Under the pieces are notes generated by a model. That model made no database searches. It was given only the letters and a program-made list of their open reading frames with translations, and was not told the origin of the DNA. Shown one piece after another: positions 13,511-19,676 of a stretch of DNA of 19,914 nt (position 1 is its first letter; each line of letters begins with the position of its first letter). Position numbers and translations under genes: made by a program. Origin of the DNA: CAZRNB01 sp964601355 (GTDB lineage Bacteria > Planctomycetota > Phycisphaerae > Sedimentisphaerales > Anaerobacaceae); NCBI GenBank assembly GCA_964601355.1, contig CAZRNB010000053.1:1-19914 (forward strand), written 5' to 3'.

Positions 13511-15184
13511 ATGTGGTTTTTTAAAAAGACAAGTCCCAGGCGAAGTCAGGTACGTAAGATTATATCCGCTGGCAGCTCTTTGCGACTGGGTCGGCTCGCC
13601 GACACCGACGTTATTATTTCGCTGCTGTTGTGGCTGCTCTTTGTTCTTGTTTGCATCCCCATTTTACATTTCGATTTCATCTATAAAACCCGTTTTCTCG
13701 ATCTGATATTATTATCCGTAATAGTAATTCTTATATCCGTTGCCGCGGCTATCTATATTCACCATTACCAAAAGCGAATCATTAAAAATCACACCAGGGC
13801 CGTAGCTTTGGTCGGCCTTTTTCTTTTCCTGTTAGCCACGATCAAGGTTGGCATGTTATCGGCTGAGCATACTGCCTGGGCCACGGGTACCGCCGTTACT
13901 GCCGCAATCATTTTGGCTGTTTCCTATAACCAGCGTTTCGCGATGGGTATGAGCATATTTTATTGCCTGTTCGCATGTTTTGCCGTGGAACCATCAGCGA
14001 ATATTATCGGATTAGCTGACGAATATCAGCTCACAAACTTCAGGCTTTTTTTGACAATAGCTGCCGGAGCCGTCATTTGCTGTTTTTCTCTGCGGGAAAT
14101 CCGTACCAGAATGAAACTGCTTGAGGTAGGTACATTAGCAGGTTCGATTGTTTTCGTAATAGTGCTGGCTTTGGGATTTTTAGCTCACCCTCAGGGAGCC
14201 GATAAAGTCTTTATCAACGCAGGTGTCCATGCAGGGATTGTCATTAGTGTTTGCGTGCTCATTCAGGGTCTGCTGCCGCTCATTGAGAAGGTATTTCGTA
14301 TAACAACAAGCATGACCCTTTTAGATTACAGCGATGCAAATCAGCCTTTATTAAAAAAGTTAGCTATAGAAGCGCCCGGCACATTCAGCCACAGCTTGCT
14401 AATAGGTTCCGTTGCCGAGGCCGCCGCGGAGGCAATTGGCCGAAATGGCCTTTTATGCCGAGTAGGCTCCTACTACCACGACATAGGAAAGATAAATAAG
14501 CCCGGCTATTTTATTGAAAACCAGGTGGGCCTAACCAGCCGGCATAAGGAGCTTTCGCCGGCAATGAGTCAATTGATTATTGTAGGCCATGTCAAAGATG
14601 GAATAGAAATGGCCAAGGAATATGGCCTGCCGGTCGTGCTTCGGCAGTTTATTGAGATGCACCACGGAACAACCCTTGTCGAGCCTTTTTACAATGAGGC
14701 AATAAAGAAACATGAAGCCGGCTTTGCGCAAAACGGTAGTCTTCCGCCTTCTGAGAGCGAGTTCAGATACGCCGGCCCCAAGCCCCGGACAAAAGAAGCT
14801 GCGATTGTAATGTTGGCCGACACCGTGGAAGGAGCCATCAGGTCTTTACCTGACGCGACGGCAACAAAAATAGAGACGGTTGTGCATAATATGGCTATGA
14901 AGCGCCTTCAAGACGGCCAGTTCGATGAATGTGACCTGTCACTGCGGGAATTAAGCCAGATAGAGGCGAGTATAGCAAAAACCTTAACCGCACATTATCA
15001 TGGCCGAATTGCATATCCCAAATCGCCGGATGAGCCTGAAGATGTTAAGCGGCACGGGTTTCCGGCCCGTGAAAACTCGGCCAATGGATTCGACTCGTCT
15101 CGGCGGAGCGAGCCGGAGCGGGACAAGTCCCTTAGGGACAAGCCCGCCACAAAGATGGCCGAGCCACGGATTTCCAAGAAATGA
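13511..15184 (+). CDS. Membrane HD phosphohydrolase (7TM-HD / PgpH-like), sensor domain missing
   Basis: Members of this family hydrolyse cyclic di-AMP (PgpH type) at the inner face of the membrane; that activity is inferred here. Helix 1 (about residues 35-52) is followed after only about ten residues by helix 2, then further helices to about residue 255. The HD domain has H294 (F-S-H-S), H323-D324 (Y-Y-H-D-I-G-K), an H-H-G-T motif and D437 (L-A-D-T-V-E-G), a full set of expected metal ligands. Typical members are about 700 residues because a large extracellular HDED sensor sits between helices 1 and 2; this 557-residue version lacks it. The last roughly 50 residues are low-complexity and encoded by GC-rich inverted words (15050-15170). 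The stop overlaps the ybeY start (ATGA). Confidence 0.88.
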   Translation: MWFFKKTSPRRSQVRKIISAGSSLRLGRLADTDVIISLLLWLLFVLVCIPILHFDFIYKTRFLDLILLSVIVILISVAAAIYIHHYQKRIIKNHTRAVALVGLFLFLLATIKVGMLSAEHTAWATGTAVTAAIILAVSYNQRFAMGMSIFYCLFACFAVEPSANIIGLADEYQLTNFRLFLTIAAGAVICCFSLREIRTRMKLLEVGTLAGSIVFVIVLALGFLAHPQGADKVFINAGVHAGIVISVCVLIQGLLPLIEKVFRITTSMTLLDYSDANQPLLKKLAIEAPGTFSHSLLIGSVAEAAAEAIGRNGLLCRVGSYYHDIGKINKPGYFIENQVGLTSRHKELSPAMSQLIIVGHVKDGIEMAKEYGLPVVLRQFIEMHHGTTLVEPFYNEAIKKHEAGFAQNGSLPPSESEFRYAGPKPRTKEAAIVMLADTVEGAIRSLPDATATKIETVVHNMAMKRLQDGQFDECDLSLRELSQIEASIAKTLTAHYHGRIAYPKSPDEPEDVKRHGFPARENSANGFDSSRRSEPERDKSLRDKPATKMAEPRISKK

Positions 15185-15636
15185 TAACCATCCAAATCAC
15201 CCAAAGATTCCCTGACGTTAAAGTATCTTTGCCTAAGATAAAAAAGCTTGTTAAATCAATCTGCGAGCTTTTTAAGCTCTCAAATGCAACGGTCAGTATC
15301 GCAATAGTTGACAATGCTCAAATGCGCAAGATTAATGCTCAGTTTCTAAATCGTAAATTAGCGACCGATTGTCTGAGCTTTGAACTGTCTGATGAACTGG
15401 GCTCGCAAGCCGGCAAATCATTTGAACTGATAGTCAACGGCCAATTAGCCGTCAAAGAAGCGGATTTGCGGGGACATAGCAGTGAGGCTGAATTAGCACT
15501 GTATATCACACATGGCTTACTTCATAATCTTGGATTCGATGATTCCACCCCAAAAAAGGCCAAGGCGATGCACAATAAGGAAGATGAAATTTTGCGGCAA
15601 TTTGGCTATGGGCCGGTGTATAATAAAAGTGCCTAA
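15181..15636 (+). CDS. ybeY: Endoribonuclease YbeY (rRNA maturation factor)
   Basis: A metal-dependent RNase acting in 16S rRNA 3'-end maturation and ribosome quality control in the cytoplasm. The 151 residues have L-N-R-K-L-A-T-D-C-L-S-F and the metal motif H111-G-L-L-H115-N-L-G-F-D-D121. The third ligand, usually His in H-x3-H-x5-H, is Asp121 here; related organisms may share this, and metal binding could persist. The ATG overlaps the HD gene's TGA in ATGA, implying translational coupling. The final K-S-A-stop is encoded by the AAAGTG palindrome that begins at about 15625, so the native C-terminus may have been replaced. The order phoH, HD gene, ybeY, recO matches the common bacterial cluster without era. 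Confidence 0.93.
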   Translation: MITIQITQRFPDVKVSLPKIKKLVKSICELFKLSNATVSIAIVDNAQMRKINAQFLNRKLATDCLSFELSDELGSQAGKSFELIVNGQLAVKEADLRGHSSEAELALYITHGLLHNLGFDDSTPKKAKAMHNKEDEILRQFGYGPVYNKSA

Positions 15637-15709
15637 AGTTTAGAGTGACTAAAGTGCCTAAAGTTACGAATTATAACTTTAGTTCACTTTAGGCATTTTA
15701 GCTCACTTT
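15625..15709. repeat. AAAGTG-word palindrome, copy 3, ybeY-recO junction
   Basis: Left words AAAGTGCCT, AAAGTTTAG, AGTGACT, AAAGTGCCT; centre GAATTATAACTTT; right ACTTTAGTTC, ACTTTAGGC, ATTTTAGCTC. It includes the ybeY TAA stop (15634-15636) and ends about 15 nt before the recO ATG. Confidence 0.8.
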
Positions 15710-15724
15710 TATCGAGCCTTTACA

Positions 15725-16555
15725 ATGCTGACTAAGGACATGGGTGTTTGCATACGGGTTGTTGATTATTCCGAAACATCTCAAATAGTGACGTTTTTCA
15801 CTAAGGCAAATGGCAAGATTAGCACCATTGCCAAGGGCTCCAAGCGACCCAAATCGGCCTTTGACGGGCCAATAGAAATGTTTTCCTTCGGCGAGATTGT
15901 CTTTTCTGATACAACTAAAGAAAAACTTGCAGCTTTAACTGAGTTCCAGCAGCACAACTACGCAAGCCTGACGAACAATCTCTTTGCTTTCAACTGCTGT
16001 CTCTTTGCTGACGAATTGCTAAATAGGCTGACAGATAACGACGACCCACATCCTGAACTCTTCGACAGTTTCCTGTTGTTTTTGCAAAATGTCAACGAGC
16101 AACAAACATCAATATCGGGGTTCGGGGATCAGGGATCGGGGATCGGTTTTCTGAACCCTGTCAAAAGACCCCTGACCCCTGAACAGATCGAGCACCAGCA
16201 CGTTCTGTCATTACTTATACTATTTCAATTAACTCTGCTTATGGAAGTCGGCCTAATGCCGATACTGAATGCCTGCGCAAACTGCAAAACAAAATACGAG
16301 CATCGAGCATCGGGCATCGAGTATCGAGTTTATTTCAGCAGCTCGGACAAAGGCCTGATTTGCAGAGATTGCCAGGGAAGCTTTCCCGATAAGATTAAAC
16401 TAAGCGGAGACGCTGCGGCTTGCTTAATTAACCTGGAACGGATTGCACAGGCGCCGGAAAGAACACTGCATGAAATTGAAAAGATTCTTATATCTCATTT
16501 TACAGAGCTGCTTGGCTACCGTCCCAAAATGGCAAAGCATATTTTGAAAAGCTAA
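15725..16555 (+). CDS. recO: DNA repair protein RecO
   Basis: Loads RecA onto single-stranded DNA with RecR in gap repair; cytoplasmic. An N-terminal OB-fold region (residues 1-80; V-V-D-Y-S-E-T-S-Q-I-V, then K-I-S-T-I-A-K-G-S-K-R-P-K) is followed by a helical domain. The latter carries a zinc site C184-x2-C187 ... C213-x2-C216. At 276 residues it is about 30 longer than E. coli RecO. The excess is a 23-codon heptad palindrome (16115-16183), the same element found twice in purA. A five-word CGAGCAT array (16297-16331) lies between the two zinc cysteine pairs. No clear ribosome site precedes the ATG at 15725; the upstream junction is an AAAGTG palindrome. Confidence 0.9.
   Translation: MLTKDMGVCIRVVDYSETSQIVTFFTKANGKISTIAKGSKRPKSAFDGPIEMFSFGEIVFSDTTKEKLAALTEFQQHNYASLTNNLFAFNCCLFADELLNRLTDNDDPHPELFDSFLLFLQNVNEQQTSISGFGDQGSGIGFLNPVKRPLTPEQIEHQHVLSLLILFQLTLLMEVGLMPILNACANCKTKYEHRASGIEYRVYFSSSDKGLICRDCQGSFPDKIKLSGDAAACLINLERIAQAPERTLHEIEKILISHFTELLGYRPKMAKHILKS
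16115..16183. repeat. In-frame heptad palindrome in recO
   Basis: Third copy of the 23-codon element, differing from the purA copy at 9976-10044 at about 10 of 69 bases. It encodes S-G-F-G-D-Q-G-S then F-L-N-P-V-K-R-P-L-T-P-E. The TGA-phase codon is again AGA (16166-16168). Confidence 0.88.
16297..16331. repeat. In-frame heptad array in recO, CGAGCAT word
   Basis: CGAGCAT, CGAGCAT, CGGGCAT, CGAGTAT, CGAGTTT, abutting and in register. It encodes residues between the two cysteine pairs of the zinc site. No inverted arm is present. Confidence 0.75.
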
Positions 16556-16569
16556 TCCTCGATATTAAA

Positions 16570-16634
16570 TACTGGATTCTTGATTTCAGGTTCTTGCAGG
16601 TATCCAGCATCAGGTATCAAGTATCCAGGATCCA
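16570..16634. repeat. Heptad palindrome downstream of recO
   Basis: TACTGGA, TTCTTGA, TTTCAGG, TTCTTGC, AG, then GTATCCA, GCATCAG, GTATCAA, GTATCCA, GGATCCA. The left arm (TACTGGA) pairs with GTATCCA-type words. Confidence 0.75.
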
Positions 16635-16717
16635 GCGCCGGGCAAACATTCTAAAGTTAATTCTTAAATCTGTCGATTTTATATATTAGGCCTGTTGCAA
16701 TAGCGGGAGCACTGATA

Positions 16718-17092
16718 ATGGATGATATAAAAGAACAAAGAAGAGAAAAAAGGCTGCGTCATCAATGGCCTGTCTGGTTTTCTGAGGATTTCAAGCTGGC
16801 AGTCTTCCAGGGCCTGATGGTGGATGTTTCCAGCGGCGGCCTGGCATTTACCTGCAATTTCGATGAGAATTGTCCGCAACCTGGGCAGCGGTTGATGACT
16901 CGTTTCAGCATACCACGTTTTGGAGATGACGACCCTTCCGCAATGACAAGCTTCACGCGATCCGGCCGTGTGCTTCGGATTGATATATTGGATAATCGCA
17001 TCCGCCGTGTAGCAATTCAGTTTGACGAGCCACTATCTCTAAAACCCGCTGAACAGGCGGCAGTAGAGATGATGCACCAAAATAATGCTTGA
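16718..17092 (+). CDS. PilZ-domain protein, 124 aa
   Basis: A single-domain PilZ protein, expected to bind cyclic di-GMP. The R8-R-E-K-R12 stretch fits the RxxxR motif, and D35-V-S-S-G-G gives the D/N-x-S-x-x-G motif about 23 residues later, with beta-strand-like alternation after it. The start ATG at 16718 has GGGAG (16705-16709) 8 nt upstream, one of the best ribosome sites in the window. The gene lies about 160 nt after recO and is followed by a rho-independent terminator, so it probably ends a unit or forms its own. No cyclase or phosphodiesterase gene is visible; its effector target is unknown. Confidence 0.9.
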   Translation: MDDIKEQRREKRLRHQWPVWFSEDFKLAVFQGLMVDVSSGGLAFTCNFDENCPQPGQRLMTRFSIPRFGDDDPSAMTSFTRSGRVLRIDILDNRIRRVAIQFDEPLSLKPAEQAAVEMMHQNNA

Positions 17093-17108
17093 TACACAAA
17101 AACGATTT

Positions 17109-17960
17109 TTAACATAGCCCCCCACCCTTGTTGTGGGGGGATTTTTCTTCTTTCGTCAATGCCTCATTCAATGACCCGCTGCGGAAGCCCTGCAAATCAA
17201 CTGTTACAAATTTAAATCCCAGCTTTTTTAATTTATTGGCTATTTTTGTGCGGATTGGCTCGGCTGTAACTTTCACGATGTCCCTCAGATTCACCTCGAT
17301 TCGAGCAATAGTATCGTGATGGCGAACACGTATATCAGAAAATCCAAGACTTCGCAGGAACTCTTCCGCCTCGTCGATTTGTTTTAGACGCTCTTCAGTG
17401 ACCTCAAGACCATAAGCAATTCTGGAAGCCAGACACGGAGAGGATGGTAAATCAGCAGTAGGCAGGCCAAGTTTTCTGCTTAACTGACGGATTTCGTTTT
17501 TACTGAGCCTGGCTTCAGCTAAAGGCGAGCGGATGCCGAAGACTTTCATAGCGAGATTACCCGGGCGATAGTCATCAAGGTCGTCGTAGTTGGTGCCGAA
17601 GATTACGTGCTTGTAGCCCTGCTCTTTGGCTATATCCAGCAAAACTTTACAAAGATGTGATTTACAATGGAAGCAACGGTCGGCTTTATTGGATGTAAAT
17701 TGAGGATTGGAAAGCTCATCAGCCTCGATGATCTTTAGTTTCGCTCCGATACTCTTTGCAGCTTTTGCTGCTATATCAAGCTGCCTTTTTGGCTCTACCG
17801 GACCGATACTTATGCAAGCCAATACATTTTCTGTTCCCAGTGTATCGACCGCCGCCTTTAGAAGAAACGTGCTATCCACACCGCCTGAGAATGCGACAAT
17901 GACTTTACCGAGCCGCTTTAAAATATTCTGTAGCGAATCGTATTTATCCTGCACGGTCAT
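17109..17960 (-). CDS. larE: LarE-like ATP-dependent sulfur transferase
   Basis: The LarE family adenylates and thiolates pyridinium-3,5-biscarboxylic acid mononucleotide for the nickel-pincer cofactor of lactate racemase; larB, larC and larA are not in this window. The PP-loop S-G-G-V-D-S-T is at residues 25-31. C96-F-H-C99 and a later S-S-P-C-L-A-S-R give three cysteines, which would suit a cluster-bearing, sulfide-transferring LarE rather than a sacrificial single-Cys type (inference). I chose the ATG at 17960, 7 nt after the upstream gene's stop; a start at 18008 would overlap that gene by about 40 nt. Conserved sequence ends at the R-S-G-S-L-N-E-A-L motif; the last 15 or so residues are tail, most of them encoded by the terminator hairpin. 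It is convergent with the PilZ gene. Confidence 0.88.
   Translation of the reverse strand: MTVQDKYDSLQNILKRLGKVIVAFSGGVDSTFLLKAAVDTLGTENVLACISIGPVEPKRQLDIAAKAAKSIGAKLKIIEADELSNPQFTSNKADRCFHCKSHLCKVLLDIAKEQGYKHVIFGTNYDDLDDYRPGNLAMKVFGIRSPLAEARLSKNEIRQLSRKLGLPTADLPSSPCLASRIAYGLEVTEERLKQIDEAEEFLRSLGFSDIRVRHHDTIARIEVNLRDIVKVTAEPIRTKIANKLKKLGFKFVTVDLQGFRSGSLNEALTKEEKSPHNKGGGLC
17118..17146 (+). terminator. Rho-independent terminator after the PilZ gene
   Basis: Perfect 8-bp stem CCCCCCAC (17118-17125) / GTGGGGGG (17133-17140), 7-nt loop, then ATTTTTC. It lies 25 nt after the PilZ stop. On the minus strand the same bases encode the end of LarE, and an A/T-rich tract (GTTAAAAATCG) follows, so weak two-way action is possible. 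Confidence 0.82.
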
Positions 17961-17967
17961 AAAGATA

Positions 17968-18549
17968 TTACGTTTGCGACTGTGATATTGCCCGCTGGAG
18001 AAGCTCATTCAATCCGAGCTTAACTGCCCACAGAATTAAGTACTCAAAATCGAGGTTTTTTTTCTGCATAGCCATGACGCCTAATACATCCGACCACTGG
18101 CGTTCTGATGTGCAGCCGGCTTGATTGTACCACCTCAACTTCAATAGGATAATATCTTCAGGTGAAACAAAGGAAAGTGGTTTTTCAAGTAATTCACTTA
18201 TGTTTATCTTTCTACTTCTTGCCAGCATCTGCTTTTCAAAATCATTATCAGCCTGAACAAAGATATCGATTTTGAAAGAGGTCTCGAAATGGATAATATT
18301 AAAGCTGCTGCGGGAGTTTAAGGCTTGGTACATTGCTTGCTTACTGATGTAAAAATCATCTTTTAACATTTCATAGAATCTATCAGCAACGAGGTAAAAA
18401 AATTGAACGGTAATATCGGTATCCTGAGTAAAACGCACTTCTCCATAAATTGAGCTTGCCTTGGAACCTCCAATAGCGTAAACGATATTGAGCCTGTCAA
18501 AGACATCTGTGAGTCTTTGAAGTACCTGTAGCTCTTGTAGATTATCCAT
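17968..18549 (-). CDS. Nucleotidyltransferase-fold protein (AbiEii/MNT-like), 193 aa
   Basis: The stretch Y-A-I-G-G-S-K-A-S-S-I-Y-G-E-V-R-F-T-Q-D (about residues 24-43) followed by T-D-I fits the G-G-S/x-A ... R-x-T-x-D-x-D pattern of minimal and AbiEii-type nucleotidyltransferases, with D43 and D45 as likely metal ligands. The remainder includes S-P-E-D-I-I-L-L-K-L-R-W-Y near residue 135, also typical of that group. It overlaps the 3' end of an 81-aa gene by 8 nt (ATGGATAA), implying coupling. Such pairs can be toxin-antitoxin modules, but the partner here is not an AbiEi-type regulator. It lies just upstream of larE. Target and activity are unknown. Confidence 0.78.
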   Translation of the reverse strand: MDNLQELQVLQRLTDVFDRLNIVYAIGGSKASSIYGEVRFTQDTDITVQFFYLVADRFYEMLKDDFYISKQAMYQALNSRSSFNIIHFETSFKIDIFVQADNDFEKQMLARSRKINISELLEKPLSFVSPEDIILLKLRWYNQAGCTSERQWSDVLGVMAMQKKNLDFEYLILWAVKLGLNELLQRAISQSQT

Positions 18550-18787
18550 TCTTTAGATTCCCATAGACTTCGTTGTAGAGTTTTTCGCCGAGATGTTGTT
18601 TTCTCCAGATTTGTTTGATTTCCTCTTCGGTAGCCGACGGATTTAACATTTTTATACCGGCCATTGCAAGAATCTGCCCCATCTTGTAGGCGTCAAACAC
18701 AAGCCTTAATTTTTTAGCCGGCGACATCCTCCGATACAATTCATATTGGATTTCGCGTATCTCTTTTGGTGTATCGTTTATGGTCAT
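18542..18787 (-). CDS. Small partner protein of the nucleotidyltransferase, 81 aa
   Basis: A helical, charged protein with a R-R-M-S-P-A-K-K-L-R-L-V-F-D-A-Y core (about residues 18-33) and a P-S-A-T-E-E-E-I-K motif. From memory, similar S-P-x-E/K-K-L-x-x-x-F-x-L small proteins recur immediately upstream of nucleotidyltransferase genes in planctomycetes and cyanobacteria. I chose the ATG at 18787; a TTG three codons earlier is possible. There is no DNA-binding motif. Overlap with the next gene suggests a two-gene module; whether it acts as an antitoxin or a subunit is unproved. Confidence 0.72.
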   Translation of the reverse strand: MTINDTPKEIREIQYELYRRMSPAKKLRLVFDAYKMGQILAMAGIKMLNPSATEEEIKQIWRKQHLGEKLYNEVYGNLKNG

Positions 18788-18839
18788 TGTATGCAAAACT
18801 TTCTATATGGTAGTTAAAATCAGGTCGTATCTGAATAAA

Positions 18840-18910
18840 GCCGATGGAGGGATTTGAACCCTCAACCCCGGCTTTACGAAAGCCGTGCTCTACCATTGAG
18901 CTACATCGGC
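18840..18910 (-). tRNA. tRNA-Thr (anticodon CGT)
   Basis: Full cloverleaf on the minus strand: acceptor GCCGATG/CATCGGC, D-arm GCTC-AATGGTA-GAGC, anticodon stem CGGCT/AGCCG around loop TTCGTAA, T-arm GAGGG-TTCAAAT-CCCTC. The anticodon CGT reads ACG (Thr). CCA is not encoded; the discriminator base would be T at 18839. Confidence 0.95.
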
Positions 18911-18948
18911 CTATATGCCGGTTATAATACTGATCATTGCCTGGTTTG

Positions 18949-19054
18949 TAAACCCCATTAGAAAGTTCGGTTGGCGTATTAAACCCCGGCTCCGCTATTA
19001 AATGTGAAAAGAGTACCGTCTCCACCCAAAGGGTAGGTTTTCTAACGGGGTAAA
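18949..19054. mobile_element. MITE-like element, copy 2 (98 bp plus 4-bp target duplication)
   Basis: Terminal repeats CCCCATTAGAA (18953-18963) and TTCTAACGGGG (19040-19050), one mismatch, flanked by TAAA on both sides (18949-18952 and 19051-19054). The interior holds GGCGTATTAAACCCC and, near the right end, a hairpin (ACCC / GGGT), matching the plan of copy 1 read on its minus strand. It lies 38 nt beyond the 5' end of tRNA-Thr. Confidence 0.65.
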
Positions 19055-19090
19055 GAGAGCTTATTCGGTCAATTCGCAGCCGTCGTGACC

Positions 19091-19139
19091 AGAGGACAGA
19101 GGACCGAGAACAGAGGACCGAGAACAGAGGACCGAAAAT
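19091..19139. repeat. Heptad array, AGAGGAC/CGAGAAC words
   Basis: Seven abutting words: AGAGGAC, AGAGGAC, CGAGAAC, AGAGGAC, CGAGAAC, AGAGGAC, CGAAAAT. No facing arm; it runs into the ATTGGCTTTG repeat. Confidence 0.8.
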
Positions 19140-19256
19140 TGGCTTTGATTGGCTTTGTTTTTCCCTGCTTACATAGGCGTGGTTCATTTTCACAATCCTT
19201 TTGCAAATAGTAGTTTATGTTCATTCGGGCTTTTTGAAAATTGGCTTTGTTTTGCA
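19139..19256 (-). repeat. ATTGGCTTTG repeat, two or three copies
   Basis: The minus strand reads AACAAAGCCAAT in two places about 90-100 bp apart (near 19150-19160 and 19238-19252), with a third, adjacent CAAAGCCAAT at 19140-19149. Its translation (N-K-A-N-F / K-Q-S-Q-F) resembles spurious hypothetical proteins that I recall from Phycisphaerae genomes. Confidence 0.5.
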
Positions 19257-19401
19257 TAATTTATTTCATTAACGCAACGCTGCTTAGCTTTGTACGACTG
19301 GGTGGCACGCTCAAACGTAGTTTGGGCGTGGATTTTACCCTGATTTTGCTGATTGTCGAAGATTTGTGATTCTGCGGCCATCAGTAATCTCCCCCTAATT
19401 T

Positions 19402-19436
19402 ACAATTGACTACGAACTATTAACTATGAACAGTCC
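19402..19436. repeat. Heptad remnant, GTTCATA word family
   Basis: ACAATTG, ACTACGA, ACTATTA, ACTATGA, ACAGTCC: one arm of the same word family seen at 8216-8270 and 10497-10574, followed by a short ATTAGTTC counter-arm. Confidence 0.6.
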
Positions 19437-19631
19437 ATTAGTTCAATACCTATTATACAATATTATTTGTTTAGCGTAAAGTGAAATTTAAGAAAAAGAG
19501 GATTTTCTGCCTAAGACATCTCACAAAAATTAAGAGAAAAGTAAATGATCTTGGCCACCTTTTTCTCCAAAAAAGAATTGGAAGATTGCAAATTATACTT
19601 GATGATAAAGAACATATTGTATAAAATCATG

Positions 19632-19650
19632 TATATGTAAAATACATATA
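19632..19650 (+). promoter_or_regulatory. Perfect dyad, likely operator for the PadR-family gene
   Basis: TATATGTA-AAA-TACATATA, an 8-bp perfect inverted repeat 26 nt before the regulator's ATG. It contains ATGT ... ACAT, the half-sites known from PadR-family operators. A possible promoter (TTGATG 19599-19604, TATAAA 19620-19625, a short 15-nt spacer) would place the dyad over the transcription start, fitting autorepression. Confidence 0.55.
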
Positions 19651-19676
19651 GATGTATTATTTTAAAGGCAGCTAAT

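Larger units (their letters stand above)
19055..19676. other. Gene-free region with repeats
   Basis: It holds a heptad array (19091-19139), two copies of an ATTGGCTTTG repeat (19139-19160 and 19237-19256), a heptad remnant (19402-19436) and, at its end, the PadR operator. From 19440 to 19600 it is AT-rich with no recognisable feature. Short open frames on the minus strand here are repeat translations. Confidence 0.6.

Noticed and set aside
17968..18787. Firm call of an AbiE toxin-antitoxin system
   Set aside because: The partner lacks an AbiEi-type DNA-binding domain and no toxicity evidence can be read from sequence.
18741..19193. A 150-codon minus-strand frame crossing the tRNA
   Set aside because: It reads through tRNA-Thr and the MITE-like element and is a chance frame.
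19069..19381. Minus-strand frames rich in N-K-A-N-F / K-Q-S-Q-F
   Set aside because: They are translations of the ATTGGCTTTG repeat and the AGAGGAC heptads, and lack start signals.
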